A DNA stretch of 64,000 nucleotides from Desulfosudis sp034189195 (lineage in GTDB: Bacteria > Desulfobacterota > Desulfobacteria > Desulfobacterales > Desulfosudaceae). Below, in pieces: positions 1 through 8,580 of this stretch (position 1 is its first letter; every line of letters starts with the position of its first letter). The notes beneath the pieces were generated by a model. That model saw only the letters and a list, made by a program, of their open reading frames with translations, had not been told where the DNA came from and ran no database searches. The position numbers and the translations under genes are program-made. The stretch is from the NCBI GenBank assembly GCA_034189195.1, contig JAXHVI010000110.1, positions 55,377 to 119,376 of the forward strand, written 5' to 3'.

Positions 1-1089
1 GAAAAAAAGATTGAAAACGCCTTTGTCGCCAGGGCGTCGGTCTTCAATCCCTTTACCCATGAAAAGGAGCGGGCCGTTGCCTACCTGCGACTGGCCCTGG
101 CCGATCTGCTGGACGCGGACAACCTGATCATAGCAGGATTTTCCAGCCTGCTGATTCCGCCGGATATCACCCATGTACTGCGGGCCTGCCTGGTGGCGGA
201 CGCAAAGTTCCGGGTGGAGACGGCACGGCAGCAGAAAAAAATGTCTGAAAAAGAGGCGGCCGCCCTGATCCGAAAACACACGGAGCAGGCAGCGGTCTGG
301 GCCAGGACCGCAAAAGGAGCGGAGGATCCCTGGCAGGCGGAGCTTTATGACATGGTGGTGCCCATGGACAAAACAGCTCCGGAACAGGCCGTGGATTTGA
401 TCGTACAACACCTGGGCGCCGACGTGGTGCAGCCCACCCCCCGGTCCCGCCAGGCAGTGGCCGATTTCCAGTTGGCGGCCCGGGCCGGCGAGGTGCTGGC
501 AAAGGCCGGACACAACGTCTCCACCCATGCCAGGGACGGCAAAGTGACCATCACCATCAACAAACATGTGCTGATGCTCGCCCGCCTGGAAGAGGAGTTG
601 AAGGCCCTGGTGGAGCAGGTGCCCGATGTCAAAGGCGTGGAGACCAGGGTAGGGGAAAATTTTTACCAGACCGACATCTATCGTAAGTACGATTTCCAGA
701 TGCCTTCCAAGGTGCTGCTGGTGGACGATGAGCGCGAGTTTGTTCAGACCCTGTCCGAACGGCTGATCATGCGGAACATGGGATCGGCCGTGGCCTATGA
801 CGGAGAGTCGGCCCTGAACATGGTGGCTGAAGAGGAGCCTGAAGTGATGATCCTGGACCTGAAGATGCCGGGTATCGACGGTATCGAGGTGTTGCGCAAG
901 GTCAAGGCCACCCGGCCGGACATCGAGGTGATCATTCTTACCGGCCATGGTTCCGAGGCCGACAAAAAGGTGTGCATGGAGCTGGGTGCCTTTGCCTACC
1001 TGCAGAAGCCGGTGGATATTGACGTCCTCAGCGATACCCTGAAACAGGCCAATGAAAAGGTCCGGCAGAAAAAGCAGGCAGCGGAATAG
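1..1089 (+). CDS. Cytidylate kinase-like / BON-like / receiver-domain protein, 5' end outside window
   Basis: The frame is open from the first base, so the true start lies upstream and at least 362 residues are visible. The N-terminal part resembles the C-terminal half of cytidylate kinase-like (AAA-type) proteins: a hydrophobic strand, a 'VLRACLVAD' strand, then a helix of the 'EKEAAALIRKHTEQ' type. A middle section with 'DGKVTITINKHVLM' and 'VKGVETRVG' looks like a BON-type fold. The C-terminus is a complete CheY-like receiver with the acidic pair in 'LLVDDERE', the phospho-acceptor Asp in 'MILDLKMPG', Thr in 'ILTGHG' and Lys in 'LQKPVD'. It sits 27 bp ahead of a histidine kinase gene, so it is probably a target of that kinase. 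What the kinase-like part phosphorylates, if anything, cannot be told; its P-loop would be outside the window. Confidence 0.75.
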   Translation, partial: EKKIENAFVARASVFNPFTHEKERAVAYLRLALADLLDADNLIIAGFSSLLIPPDITHVLRACLVADAKFRVETARQQKKMSEKEAAALIRKHTEQAAVWARTAKGAEDPWQAELYDMVVPMDKTAPEQAVDLIVQHLGADVVQPTPRSRQAVADFQLAARAGEVLAKAGHNVSTHARDGKVTITINKHVLMLARLEEELKALVEQVPDVKGVETRVGENFYQTDIYRKYDFQMPSKVLLVDDEREFVQTLSERLIMRNMGSAVAYDGESALNMVAEEEPEVMILDLKMPGIDGIEVLRKVKATRPDIEVIILTGHGSEADKKVCMELGAFAYLQKPVDIDVLSDTLKQANEKVRQKKQAAE

Positions 1090-1116
1090 AAGGGGACCGG
1101 TGCGGAACGTGATGCC

Positions 1117-2862
1117 ATGAAATCATCCTTGAAACTTTTTTTCCCCGCTTTCCGGCGGCAGCAGGATTCCTCCCAGGGCCGTCTTCACCGGTACATGTTC
1201 AATTACGGCCGGCTCTGGAAATCGGCGGTGATGCTCACCGGGCTTTGTGCCATCATTCCGCTGCTGCTGATCACCTGGGTCGACTACAACGTCACGCAGA
1301 AGGCCGTGGAGTCGGAAAGCCTGGCCCGGACATCCCGTACCGTTTCCAATGCCAAGCGGACCATTGCGGCCTTTCTGGCCAAGCGAAGATCATCCCTGGT
1401 CTATATCGTACACGACAACAGCTATGACCGGCTGATGGATTCGGGGCGCCTGGCCACCATCCTGGAGAACCTGCGTGTGTCCATCGGCGGGGTTACCGAC
1501 ATCGGGGTGATTGATGAGACCGGTCAGCAGGTGGCTTACAGCGGGCCCTACTCACTGGAAGGCCGGGACTACAGCGACCAGCAGTGGTTCGAAGAGGCCA
1601 TGGATCGCGGTTTTTTTATCAGCGAGGTCTTTATGGGGTTTCGCAACGCGCCCCATTTTGTCATTGCCGTGCGGCACGAGGCCCCGGACCGCGGCTTTTT
1701 TATCCTGCGTATCTCCATCGACACCGGCCGGCTCAACGAACAGCTGTCCGGTTTTGAGCTCAGCGAGCAGGGCAACGCTTTTATCATCAACACAAAAGGG
1801 ATTTTGCAGACTCCCTCCCGGGGCCATGAAAAGCTGCTTGAAAGGATTGCTTTTCCGGTTCCCGTCTATTCGGACAAGACCGAGGTGGTTCAGTACCACA
1901 CAACCGCGGAGGGTGACTATATTCTGGGGTATGCCTATATTCCGGACAGCCCCTTTATTTTGATGATCGTGAACAAGACCGGCGAACTCATGCGGTCGTG
2001 GCACCGGACCCGTATTGAAATGCTGGCCTACCTGCTGGGCGGCATCGTTATCGTGCTGATCGCGGTGACCGGGTTTGCCACCTATTTTGTCAACCGTATC
2101 TACATCGCCGACCAGCGGCGGATTCGCAGTCTGCACCAGGTGGAATACGCCAACAAACTGGCATCCATCGGCCGGCTGGCCGCCGGTGTGGCCCATGAGA
2201 TCAATAATCCTCTGGCCGTGATCAATGAAAAGGCCGGACTGATCAAGGATACTTTTCAACTGACGGACCGGTATGCAGGGGATGAAAAACTGCTGGGACT
2301 GGTGGATGCCATCAATGACTCGGTGGCCCGTTGCAGCCGGATCACCAAGCAGCTGCTCAGTTTTGCCCGTCACATGGATTTCAATGTGCAGCCGGTGGAT
2401 ATTCGGGATGTGATTTCCGATGTGGTCGGTTTTCTGGGCAAGGAGGCCGAGTACCGCAATATTGCCATTACTATTGATGTGCCGCCGGATATTCCGCAGT
2501 TTGAAACCGACCGGGGCAAGCTGCAGCAGATTATGCTCAACCTGATCAACAACGCGTTTGCCGCCATGTCGGAAGGCGGCGCCCTGACCATAACGGTGGC
2601 CCGTGTGGACGACAAGACCCTTCGCATTCGGGTCAATGATACCGGCTGTGGTATTTCAGACAAGGATCTGAAACGGATTTTTGAGCCTTTTTTCTCCACC
2701 AAGACCAGCACCGGCGGCACCGGCCTGGGGCTTTCCATCACCTACTCACTGGTTCAGGAACTGGGCGGCGCCATTGATGTGGAGAGCGAGGTCGGTGTGG
2801 GAACGCAGTTCACCATTACACTGCCGTTAACCCCTCCCGCCAGAGACAAAGGAGAAAATTAA
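1117..2862 (+). CDS. Membrane-bound Cache-type sensor histidine kinase
   Basis: 581 residues. A first membrane segment lies at about residues 33-55, a periplasmic ligand-binding region of about 230 residues follows (pattern of a Cache-type sensor, with 'RDYSDQQWFEEAM' typical of the family), and a second membrane segment lies at about 300-325. The cytoplasmic part has a HisKA domain with the H-box 'GVAHEINNPLAVI' (His near residue 360) and a HATPase_c domain with N box 'LINNAFAAM', G1 'DTGCGIS', F box 'FEPFFSTK' and G2 'GTGLGLSI'. All catalytic boxes are intact, so it should autophosphorylate in response to an external small molecule. Its stop codon overlaps the start of the next receiver gene (TAATG), which indicates translational coupling with that partner. 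The ligand is unknown. Confidence 0.93.
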   Translation: MKSSLKLFFPAFRRQQDSSQGRLHRYMFNYGRLWKSAVMLTGLCAIIPLLLITWVDYNVTQKAVESESLARTSRTVSNAKRTIAAFLAKRRSSLVYIVHDNSYDRLMDSGRLATILENLRVSIGGVTDIGVIDETGQQVAYSGPYSLEGRDYSDQQWFEEAMDRGFFISEVFMGFRNAPHFVIAVRHEAPDRGFFILRISIDTGRLNEQLSGFELSEQGNAFIINTKGILQTPSRGHEKLLERIAFPVPVYSDKTEVVQYHTTAEGDYILGYAYIPDSPFILMIVNKTGELMRSWHRTRIEMLAYLLGGIVIVLIAVTGFATYFVNRIYIADQRRIRSLHQVEYANKLASIGRLAAGVAHEINNPLAVINEKAGLIKDTFQLTDRYAGDEKLLGLVDAINDSVARCSRITKQLLSFARHMDFNVQPVDIRDVISDVVGFLGKEAEYRNIAITIDVPPDIPQFETDRGKLQQIMLNLINNAFAAMSEGGALTITVARVDDKTLRIRVNDTGCGISDKDLKRIFEPFFSTKTSTGGTGLGLSITYSLVQELGGAIDVESEVGVGTQFTITLPLTPPARDKGEN

Positions 2863-3215
2863 TGAGACTGCTCCTGGTTGACGATGAAAAGGATTTTGTG
2901 GCCACCCTGGCCGAACGCCTGGCCCTGCGGAATATCGAGGCCGACTGGGCCACCAGCGCAAAGGAGGCCGAGGAACGGATTCAGACCAACCATTATGACC
3001 TGGTGATCCTGGATATAAAGATGCCCCAGATGGGGGGCCGCCAGTTGAAACAGATCATAGAAAAGCGGCTGCCCGGGGTCAAGACTATTTATCTCACCGG
3101 TCACGGCTCGGAAGAGGATTACCGGGCCGGCGTGGCCGAGGCGGAATATTACCTGCTCAAGCCCATCAATATTGATGACCTGATCGCCAAGATCAACCAG
3201 GCGCTGGCCAGGTAA
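2862..3215 (+). CDS. Single-domain response regulator (CheY-like)
   Basis: 117 residues, consisting only of a receiver domain. Acidic pair in 'LLVDDEKD', phospho-acceptor Asp51 in 'VILDIKMPQ', Thr in 'YLTGHGS' and Lys in 'LLKPIN' are all present. No output domain follows. The start codon shares its A with the stop of the upstream histidine kinase, so the two proteins are almost certainly made as a stoichiometric pair and this receiver is the kinase's likely direct phosphate acceptor. It may pass the phosphate on to the DHp-containing protein encoded 12 bp downstream. Confidence 0.93.
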   Translation: MRLLLVDDEKDFVATLAERLALRNIEADWATSAKEAEERIQTNHYDLVILDIKMPQMGGRQLKQIIEKRLPGVKTIYLTGHGSEEDYRAGVAEAEYYLLKPINIDDLIAKINQALAR

Positions 3216-3226
3216 GGAGGCAAACC

Positions 3227-3895
3227 ATGGAACACAAACCGCTGCCGCAGGATACAGGGCTGGCTTTTTATTCAAAGGTCTCCGCGTCCATCTCTCATGA
3301 ACTGAAGAACGCCCTGGCTGTGATCAATGAAAGCGCCGGGTTCCTGGAAGATGTTGTCCTGATGGTGCAGAAGGGGATTCCCCTGGATTCCGGGCGGCTG
3401 AGCACGCTGGCCGGTACCGTTTTAAAACAGGTGCAGCGGTCCAACACCATTATAAAGAACATGAATCGCCTGGCCCATAGCCTGGATGAAAAACAGGCCG
3501 TGGTCGATCTGGGCTCATTGCTGGAACTGATGCTGCACGTGTCGGAGCGCAATGCCGTCAGCCGGGGGGTGAAAATCACCGGCACCTTTCCGGAAGTGCC
3601 GGTATCCATTACCACTCACCCGTTTTTTCTGGAAACGTTGGTCTGGCTGCTGCTGGAGCTTTCCATGGAGACCTGCGGCGATGCCCGGACCGTGACCGTG
3701 GCGGTAACCGGCACCGGTGCCGGCGCCGGAATGATCTTTTCCGGACTTGGGGCACTGACCGGCGCCGGGGCTGATGCGTTTCTCGCGGGCCGGTCGGTTC
3801 CTCTGCTGGAGGCCCTGGGCGCGGACCTGAAGATTTTTGAAGGAGAGGGACGACTTGTTTTGACGCTGCCGACCGTTTTCCCAGGGGATAAGTAA
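3227..3895 (+). CDS. Soluble DHp-domain protein with degenerate ATPase domain (putative phosphotransferase)
   Basis: 222 residues, preceded by a strong AAGGAGG ribosome-binding site 5-6 nt before the ATG. The N-terminus carries a HisKA-like helix with 'ISHELKNALAVINE', His24 being the candidate phosphorylation site, and it closely resembles the H-box of the kinase at 1117-2862. The C-terminal ~130 residues keep the general size of a HATPase_c fold ('FFLETLVWLLLELSMET' in the place of the N box) but the canonical Asn and the DxGxG and GxGLG motifs are absent; an Ala/Gly-rich stretch replaces them. It has no membrane segment. This suggests a histidine phosphotransferase of the ChpT/Spo0B kind rather than an active kinase. 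That role is inference from motif loss and gene order. Confidence 0.7.
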   Translation: MEHKPLPQDTGLAFYSKVSASISHELKNALAVINESAGFLEDVVLMVQKGIPLDSGRLSTLAGTVLKQVQRSNTIIKNMNRLAHSLDEKQAVVDLGSLLELMLHVSERNAVSRGVKITGTFPEVPVSITTHPFFLETLVWLLLELSMETCGDARTVTVAVTGTGAGAGMIFSGLGALTGAGADAFLAGRSVPLLEALGADLKIFEGEGRLVLTLPTVFPGDK

Positions 3896-3957
3896 AAAAA
3901 CCACCGGATCTGTCGTAAATTGCCCGGTATTTCTGAATCGATATGAGGAGGCATGCC

Positions 3958-4386
3958 ATGTCTGACAAGGTTTTGATCGTGGATGATGAAAAAGATTTTT
4001 TAGACCTTATTTCCGAACGTCTGAAGGCCCGGGACATGAACGTGTCCACCGCCACACGGGGAGAGGACGCCGTTTCTCTGATTGACCAGGAGTCTTACGA
4101 CGCGGTGGTGCTGGATCTGCAGATGCCGGGAATGGACGGGCTCGAGGTCCTTAAGCGGATCAAGGAGAAAAACCCGGATGTCCAGGTGATTCTGCTCACC
4201 GGTCATGCCACTGTGGAAAAGGGTGTGGAGGCCATGAAGCTGGGCGCCATGGACCTGATCGAAAAACCGGCGGATCTGCCCACCATCATCGACCGGATCA
4301 AACGGGCCAAGGCTGAAAAAATTATCCTGGTGGAAAAAAAGAGCCAGCAGCGCATTCAGGACATTCTGATCCGCAAACCATGGTAA
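3958..4386 (+). CDS. Single-domain response regulator (CheY-like)
   Basis: 142 residues from the ATG at 3958; this start is preferred to the in-frame ATG at 3943 because GAGGAG (3945-3950) lies 7 nt upstream of it and inside the longer version. Receiver motifs are complete: 'LIVDDEKD', Asp53 in 'VVLDLQMPG', Thr in 'LLTGHAT' and Lys in 'IEKPAD'. A helical tail of about 25 residues, rich in Lys and Glu, extends past the receiver and ends in 'IRKPW'. There is no output domain. It is the last gene of the phosphorelay cluster and could be the final phosphate acceptor of the relay, acting by protein-protein contact. Confidence 0.92.
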   Translation: MSDKVLIVDDEKDFLDLISERLKARDMNVSTATRGEDAVSLIDQESYDAVVLDLQMPGMDGLEVLKRIKEKNPDVQVILLTGHATVEKGVEAMKLGAMDLIEKPADLPTIIDRIKRAKAEKIILVEKKSQQRIQDILIRKPW

Positions 4387-4469
4387 ACAGGCCGGGGGCT
4401 GGTCGTCAACCAAAATCGCTGTCCCAAAATCCACGATTGATTTTTCACCAGGTGGTTTTGGATACCGCG

Positions 4470-4668
4470 CCGGACAAAAAACCAGCCCGGATGATCGATT
4501 CGCCGTCGAACGGGTTCTTACCTTCAACCATACCGCCCCGCCATTCTCCCCACTCCGGCGCAGCCAATCCCCAACCGCGTCCGATGACGGCGCTCGCCTC
4601 ATCTCCAACACTTCCCGTAACCCACGATCATCCCGTATTCGCCGTAAATCTTCCAGACGCCTGCCGCT
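4470..4668 (-). pseudogene. IS1380-type transposase remnant
   Basis: On the minus strand, directly after an in-frame TAG, the translation reads 'RRLEDLRRIRDDRGLREV' followed by 'LEMRRAPSSDAVGDWLRR'. This is the N-proximal 'LEDLR.IRDD.GL' and 'PSxDAxGDWLRR' signature of IS1380-family transposases as I know them. After about residue 55 the similarity fades, no catalytic DDE region follows, and the frame runs into the response-regulator gene on the other strand. It is therefore a scar of an old insertion, not a gene. Terminal repeats were not identified, and the family name rests on remembered motifs. Confidence 0.6.
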
Positions 4669-4890
4669 CTACTTGAATAAACGAGGTTTTTTCAATACTT
4701 TTCTTCACCAAACCCATAATAATCGCGGATTCGGGGTTTCTCTTTCAGTAATACCATGCCGCATTGCCCCGGGAGTGGAGGATTTGTTGGCATCCTGTGT
4801 CCTATTTGATATGTTACGGCCATGCCGGAAGACAGATGGTCGATGCGGTTTTCCTTTCAGGCGAAAAAGCGGCCGAACGACAGGTGGAGT

Positions 4891-6726
4891 ATGATCCGGA
4901 GTGGAGAAACAGTGAGACAAGGGGTGGTCCTGGTTGCCGGTTTCGCCGTGATCGTCTGTTACGGCGTCATTTTCAGCCCTTTTTTGCCAGGAAAGTACGG
5001 ATTCCTGGGACATGACTATGGGTTTACCCTGCCGCAACTGCTTGACGGCTATGTGTGGTTCAAAAAGAACGGGGTGTTCCCTGTTTACTGGTTTTCTCCC
5101 TCTTTCTGCGGCGGCATTCCTGTTTTTGCGCATCCCATCAGCTATTTCTATTCGGCGGTTCAACTGCTGACCTTCTGGACGGGCCCCTTGCCTGCAATTG
5201 GTTTAAGTTTTTTACTCTTTGGGGCACTGGGCTTTTGGGGGTTTTACGTGCTGATACATCGGACCTGTGACTGTTCCCGGTCGGTTGCATTTCTGTGTGC
5301 CGTTCTTTTTCTGTTTAACGGGTTTTACTGGTCAAAGGTGCTTATCGGGGCGTTGATTTACATCGCTTTTATGCTGATTCCCTGGGTCGTGATCTGTCTG
5401 TTGCCAACCGGAACCGGTCAAAGAGCAACGTACGGAAGGGCGGCTCGCAACATGGTGGCCGCAGGACTGATGATCAGTTACATGGTTTACTCCGGTACGC
5501 AGACCCTTCTTCCCGCCATCCTGCTGTCTATTGTGATCACCGGCTGTCTCCTGTGTTTTCTGTATCCCCAGCGGTTTTTTCCGCTCCCCTTTATCAGCCG
5601 TTTTGCCGGGGCCTGCCTGATTGCCCTGGGCCTTTCAGCGGCAAAGCTCTCTGCCGTGCTCCATTTTGTCGCCAACTTTCCACGGAACCACTATTTGCTG
5701 CCCCAGATTGATGGCATGGGGAATCTTGTCAGGGTGGTGGCTGGCGCCTTGTGGGGAGTCCCGATGGATGCACTGGCCAGGGAGGCAATGGTCAATACTC
5801 AGTTTTTCTTAGGCCGGCATGAGTTTGAGTTCGGGGTGGGGCCAGTGCCTTTTGTCGTAATTATCGGTGCGGCGGGGGTGCTTCTTTTCCGGCGGCTCAC
5901 GTGGCGGAAAAGGATATCCCTTATCTCAAAGCACCCCCTGCTTTTCATGGCGACCGTTGTTCTGGCAGGCGTACCTTTGGCGCTGAATCTATATACGCCT
6001 GATTGGAACGCATTTTTAAAAAAGGTGCCGGTGATCGGCAGCAGCAGTCAGAATGTACGGTGGTTTTCTGTTTATATACCGGCGCTGGTGCTGCTGACCG
6101 GTGTGGCCATGGAAAGAACAATTTCGTCTCGCCGGCTTCGCACAGCATTAGTCCTGGCCGGCGTGGCAACAACAATTTTTTTCAACATGGTCATGGATCG
6201 AACCTATTATTCTCTGGAACAGAGCTATTCAGGTGTTCGTGTTCAACAGGCCTATTATGCCATTAAGCAGGGCGCCATTGATCCCAAAGTGACCCACATC
6301 AGTGCCCCGGTGGATAATTGTGGCCGTCCGGGGGCTCCAATATACCGAAATGACGCATTTATTTATAACCATTCTCAGATGTTCTGCTACGAGGCAAGTT
6401 TCGGTTATGGTCTTGAGATGCTCCCTTTTGGCAGCCTGCACCTCGGGCCGGTGATGGATGTGGCTAACGGGGTTTTTAATATCAAGAATCCGGTCTGTTA
6501 TGTGTTCCCCGGCGCAAACGGTTGCCGTCCGGGAGACCATTTTACTGCTGATCAGAAGGAGGCGGTCCTCGCTTTTACCCATTATCGCCCGTTTCCGTTT
6601 GCCATACCGCTGGCACAGAGGGCAGCAAACTGGACGACAGCCTGCTGCCTTCTGTGCTGTATTTTCCTGCTGGCCGCAGATGGAATTCTGCGAATATGGC
6701 GGAAACTGCGCGGCATCGCTTCGTAA
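4891..6726 (+). CDS. Polytopic integral membrane protein (YfhO/GT-C-like topology)
   Basis: About 611 residues with some 11-13 hydrophobic membrane-spanning stretches. After the first one comes 'GHDYGFTLPQLLDGYVWF', a luminal/periplasmic loop with acidic residues like that of GT-C fold glycosyltransferases and YfhO-type proteins, and a long soluble loop near the C-terminus precedes a last membrane segment. I do not recognise a specific family, so a glycosyl or lipid-linked sugar transfer role is only a possibility. Start choice is uncertain: ATG 4822 has no ribosome-binding site, ATG 4891 follows AGGTGGAG closely, and GTG 4912 has GGAG at ideal spacing and places the first membrane helix at the very N-terminus. 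The gene is convergent with the beta-propeller gene. Confidence 0.75.
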   Translation: MIRSGETVRQGVVLVAGFAVIVCYGVIFSPFLPGKYGFLGHDYGFTLPQLLDGYVWFKKNGVFPVYWFSPSFCGGIPVFAHPISYFYSAVQLLTFWTGPLPAIGLSFLLFGALGFWGFYVLIHRTCDCSRSVAFLCAVLFLFNGFYWSKVLIGALIYIAFMLIPWVVICLLPTGTGQRATYGRAARNMVAAGLMISYMVYSGTQTLLPAILLSIVITGCLLCFLYPQRFFPLPFISRFAGACLIALGLSAAKLSAVLHFVANFPRNHYLLPQIDGMGNLVRVVAGALWGVPMDALAREAMVNTQFFLGRHEFEFGVGPVPFVVIIGAAGVLLFRRLTWRKRISLISKHPLLFMATVVLAGVPLALNLYTPDWNAFLKKVPVIGSSSQNVRWFSVYIPALVLLTGVAMERTISSRRLRTALVLAGVATTIFFNMVMDRTYYSLEQSYSGVRVQQAYYAIKQGAIDPKVTHISAPVDNCGRPGAPIYRNDAFIYNHSQMFCYEASFGYGLEMLPFGSLHLGPVMDVANGVFNIKNPVCYVFPGANGCRPGDHFTADQKEAVLAFTHYRPFPFAIPLAQRAANWTTACCLLCCIFLLAADGILRIWRKLRGIAS

Positions 6727-6842
6727 TCGTTTGAAATACATGACAGATGGGCCGACCTGTTGTCAGTCAATTTTGCCTGATCGGGTATTTTTACGCCTGC
6801 CGGGGAAAGGGCATGATGGCGAAAAAGGTTTTGTGTCTCTAT

Positions 6843-8447
6843 CTATTCCTCGTTTCCGGTCTGGAAGCTTATCTCTGCGTCGATGCGATAAACTTTGAAG
6901 CGGTTGTTCTCAAGAAAGAGGCCAATGAAGTGGAGTTGGTTGTCCCCGTCAAATACGATCGGTGTTTGTTGATAATTGAAAAAAGAGTTAAACGGTAGCA
7001 CTTTGTCATCGTTTACGATGAGAAAACAGGAATATGGGGCCTCTCGTGCCAGGTAAGCCATGCAGTTGCTGTCAGGGCTGAAAAAAGGGGGTGTCGTATC
7101 ATCAAATGGCCCATGCTCTTTTTTGTCAACAACCATGAAGACCTTTTTGCTTTTCAAGGCTTTGTAAGCCACATGCTTGGAATCGGGACTGAAGACAGGC
7201 GTGCTGATATCGTCATACCATTCTGCCTTCTGGCCATCCACTACTACCGAACCCATTCCTTTTTCATCGGCGATCCGGAAGGCCGTTCGCCGTGCGTCCG
7301 GAGAAAAGACCACTGGTGGTACAATACCCTCGTACGTGGCTATTGGATTGCCGTCATAAATGAAGGCGTATTGGTTTGTTTTGCCGGATACGACGCCTAT
7401 ATATGCATAATGCCGGGAGTCAGGGGAGAAGACAGGTTCACCAACCCTGTCGAACAGAGGTCCCTTCTGATCTTCAACGCAGATTCGGTATCTGAACTCT
7501 TCGATCATGGTAAAGGCAAGCCGTGATGCATCCGGACTGAATACAGGCGGGGTGATCTGGGGCACCATGTACTCGTACACTTTTTTTACCGGGTTAAAGA
7601 CGGTCTGGACCGTATATTTGCCAGACGGTATTTCCCTCCCGTTTTTTACGGTTATCCAGTTGTCTTTTTTTATGGCGACAAACACCAGTGACCTATTGTC
7701 AGGGGCCCAGGCCAGGGCCTCAGCCATATCAAAAGGGCCGTAAGTCGTACTGTTTTGAACAACAAAATATTTTTTTTGACTAGTGGCAATACAGGCGATA
7801 TTTTTCGCATCCGGACTGAAGGCGATCTCGTCAATGATATCCCAGGCCCGTTCCCGGGGCCTTCCGTCGATCACCAGAATCACCCGGCCCCGGTCAAGAC
7901 CGGAATAGGCCAGTCGGCTGGAACCGGGGCCGAACACCAGCCCGATCTGGCGGTCAATGGCGTCAAAGGGATCATGGGGCGTGCCGTTGAACAGCACCAT
8001 CTGCTTATCTTTTTTCTGGGCAATATAGGCAAAGCTTTTTCCGTCCGGGCTGAATGTCAGGCAGCAGGCACCGTCAAACCCGGGGTATTCCGTCTCATCC
8101 ACCACCACGATATTTTTGCCGGCCAGGGTTGCAATATATCCAACCCGGTTTTTTTCCGGGCTGAAAACAGGAAATCCTCTGGCAATCTGGTCGTAAAGTT
8201 TTCCGGCCTTGTCATTTGTCATCACCTGCATGCCCGTCTCATTTTTAACAACATAGGCCAAGTGTGTCGAATCCGGGCTGATAACGGCTGACTCCGCGTA
8301 GGCCATACTGTCTTGAGGTTGTGAACTCAGGAACGTCTTTTTTATGGTAACGGAAGGGAGTGGGTTGGTCGTACCCGGCGTGTCAGCAGCCAACAGAAAG
8401 GTAAGACCAACGGCTGCAATTTGAATAAGAAAGGTAAAGTGTTTCAT
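6843..8447 (-). CDS. Secreted WD40-like (PD40/TolB-type) beta-propeller protein
   Basis: 534 residues beginning with a signal peptide (hydrophobic run to about residue 20, then 'LLAADTPG'). The rest is about eleven repeats of roughly 43-45 residues with the core 'FSPDSxxxAY' followed by 'VVVD' and a 'GP(F/Y)D' turn, the hallmark of PD40/TolB-like propeller blades. Such proteins bind partners in the periplasm or on the cell surface and have no catalytic motif. It has no operon partner: the gene downstream on the other strand is convergent and the MBL gene ends 133 bp upstream. Function beyond a scaffold or binding role cannot be read from the sequence. Confidence 0.85.
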   Translation of the reverse strand: MKHFTFLIQIAAVGLTFLLAADTPGTTNPLPSVTIKKTFLSSQPQDSMAYAESAVISPDSTHLAYVVKNETGMQVMTNDKAGKLYDQIARGFPVFSPEKNRVGYIATLAGKNIVVVDETEYPGFDGACCLTFSPDGKSFAYIAQKKDKQMVLFNGTPHDPFDAIDRQIGLVFGPGSSRLAYSGLDRGRVILVIDGRPRERAWDIIDEIAFSPDAKNIACIATSQKKYFVVQNSTTYGPFDMAEALAWAPDNRSLVFVAIKKDNWITVKNGREIPSGKYTVQTVFNPVKKVYEYMVPQITPPVFSPDASRLAFTMIEEFRYRICVEDQKGPLFDRVGEPVFSPDSRHYAYIGVVSGKTNQYAFIYDGNPIATYEGIVPPVVFSPDARRTAFRIADEKGMGSVVVDGQKAEWYDDISTPVFSPDSKHVAYKALKSKKVFMVVDKKEHGPFDDTTPPFFSPDSNCMAYLAREAPYSCFLIVNDDKVLPFNSFFNYQQTPIVFDGDNQLHFIGLFLENNRFKVYRIDAEISFQTGNEE

Positions 8448-8580
8448 GATGACTGCCTGTGTCGGATTTTCGTATGCTTGAGCACGGCCATTTTATAGCC
8501 CAGGCGGTCTGAACGTGTAAATCTGGATCAGAGGGGGCAACCCATTCAAGGTCGGGGGCTTGTCAAAGGGCTGCACACAT

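Noticed and set aside
4380..4676. 98-residue open frame on + after the last response regulator
   Set aside because: No ribosome-binding site, Pro/Ser-rich translation of no family, and it is antisense to the transposase remnant.
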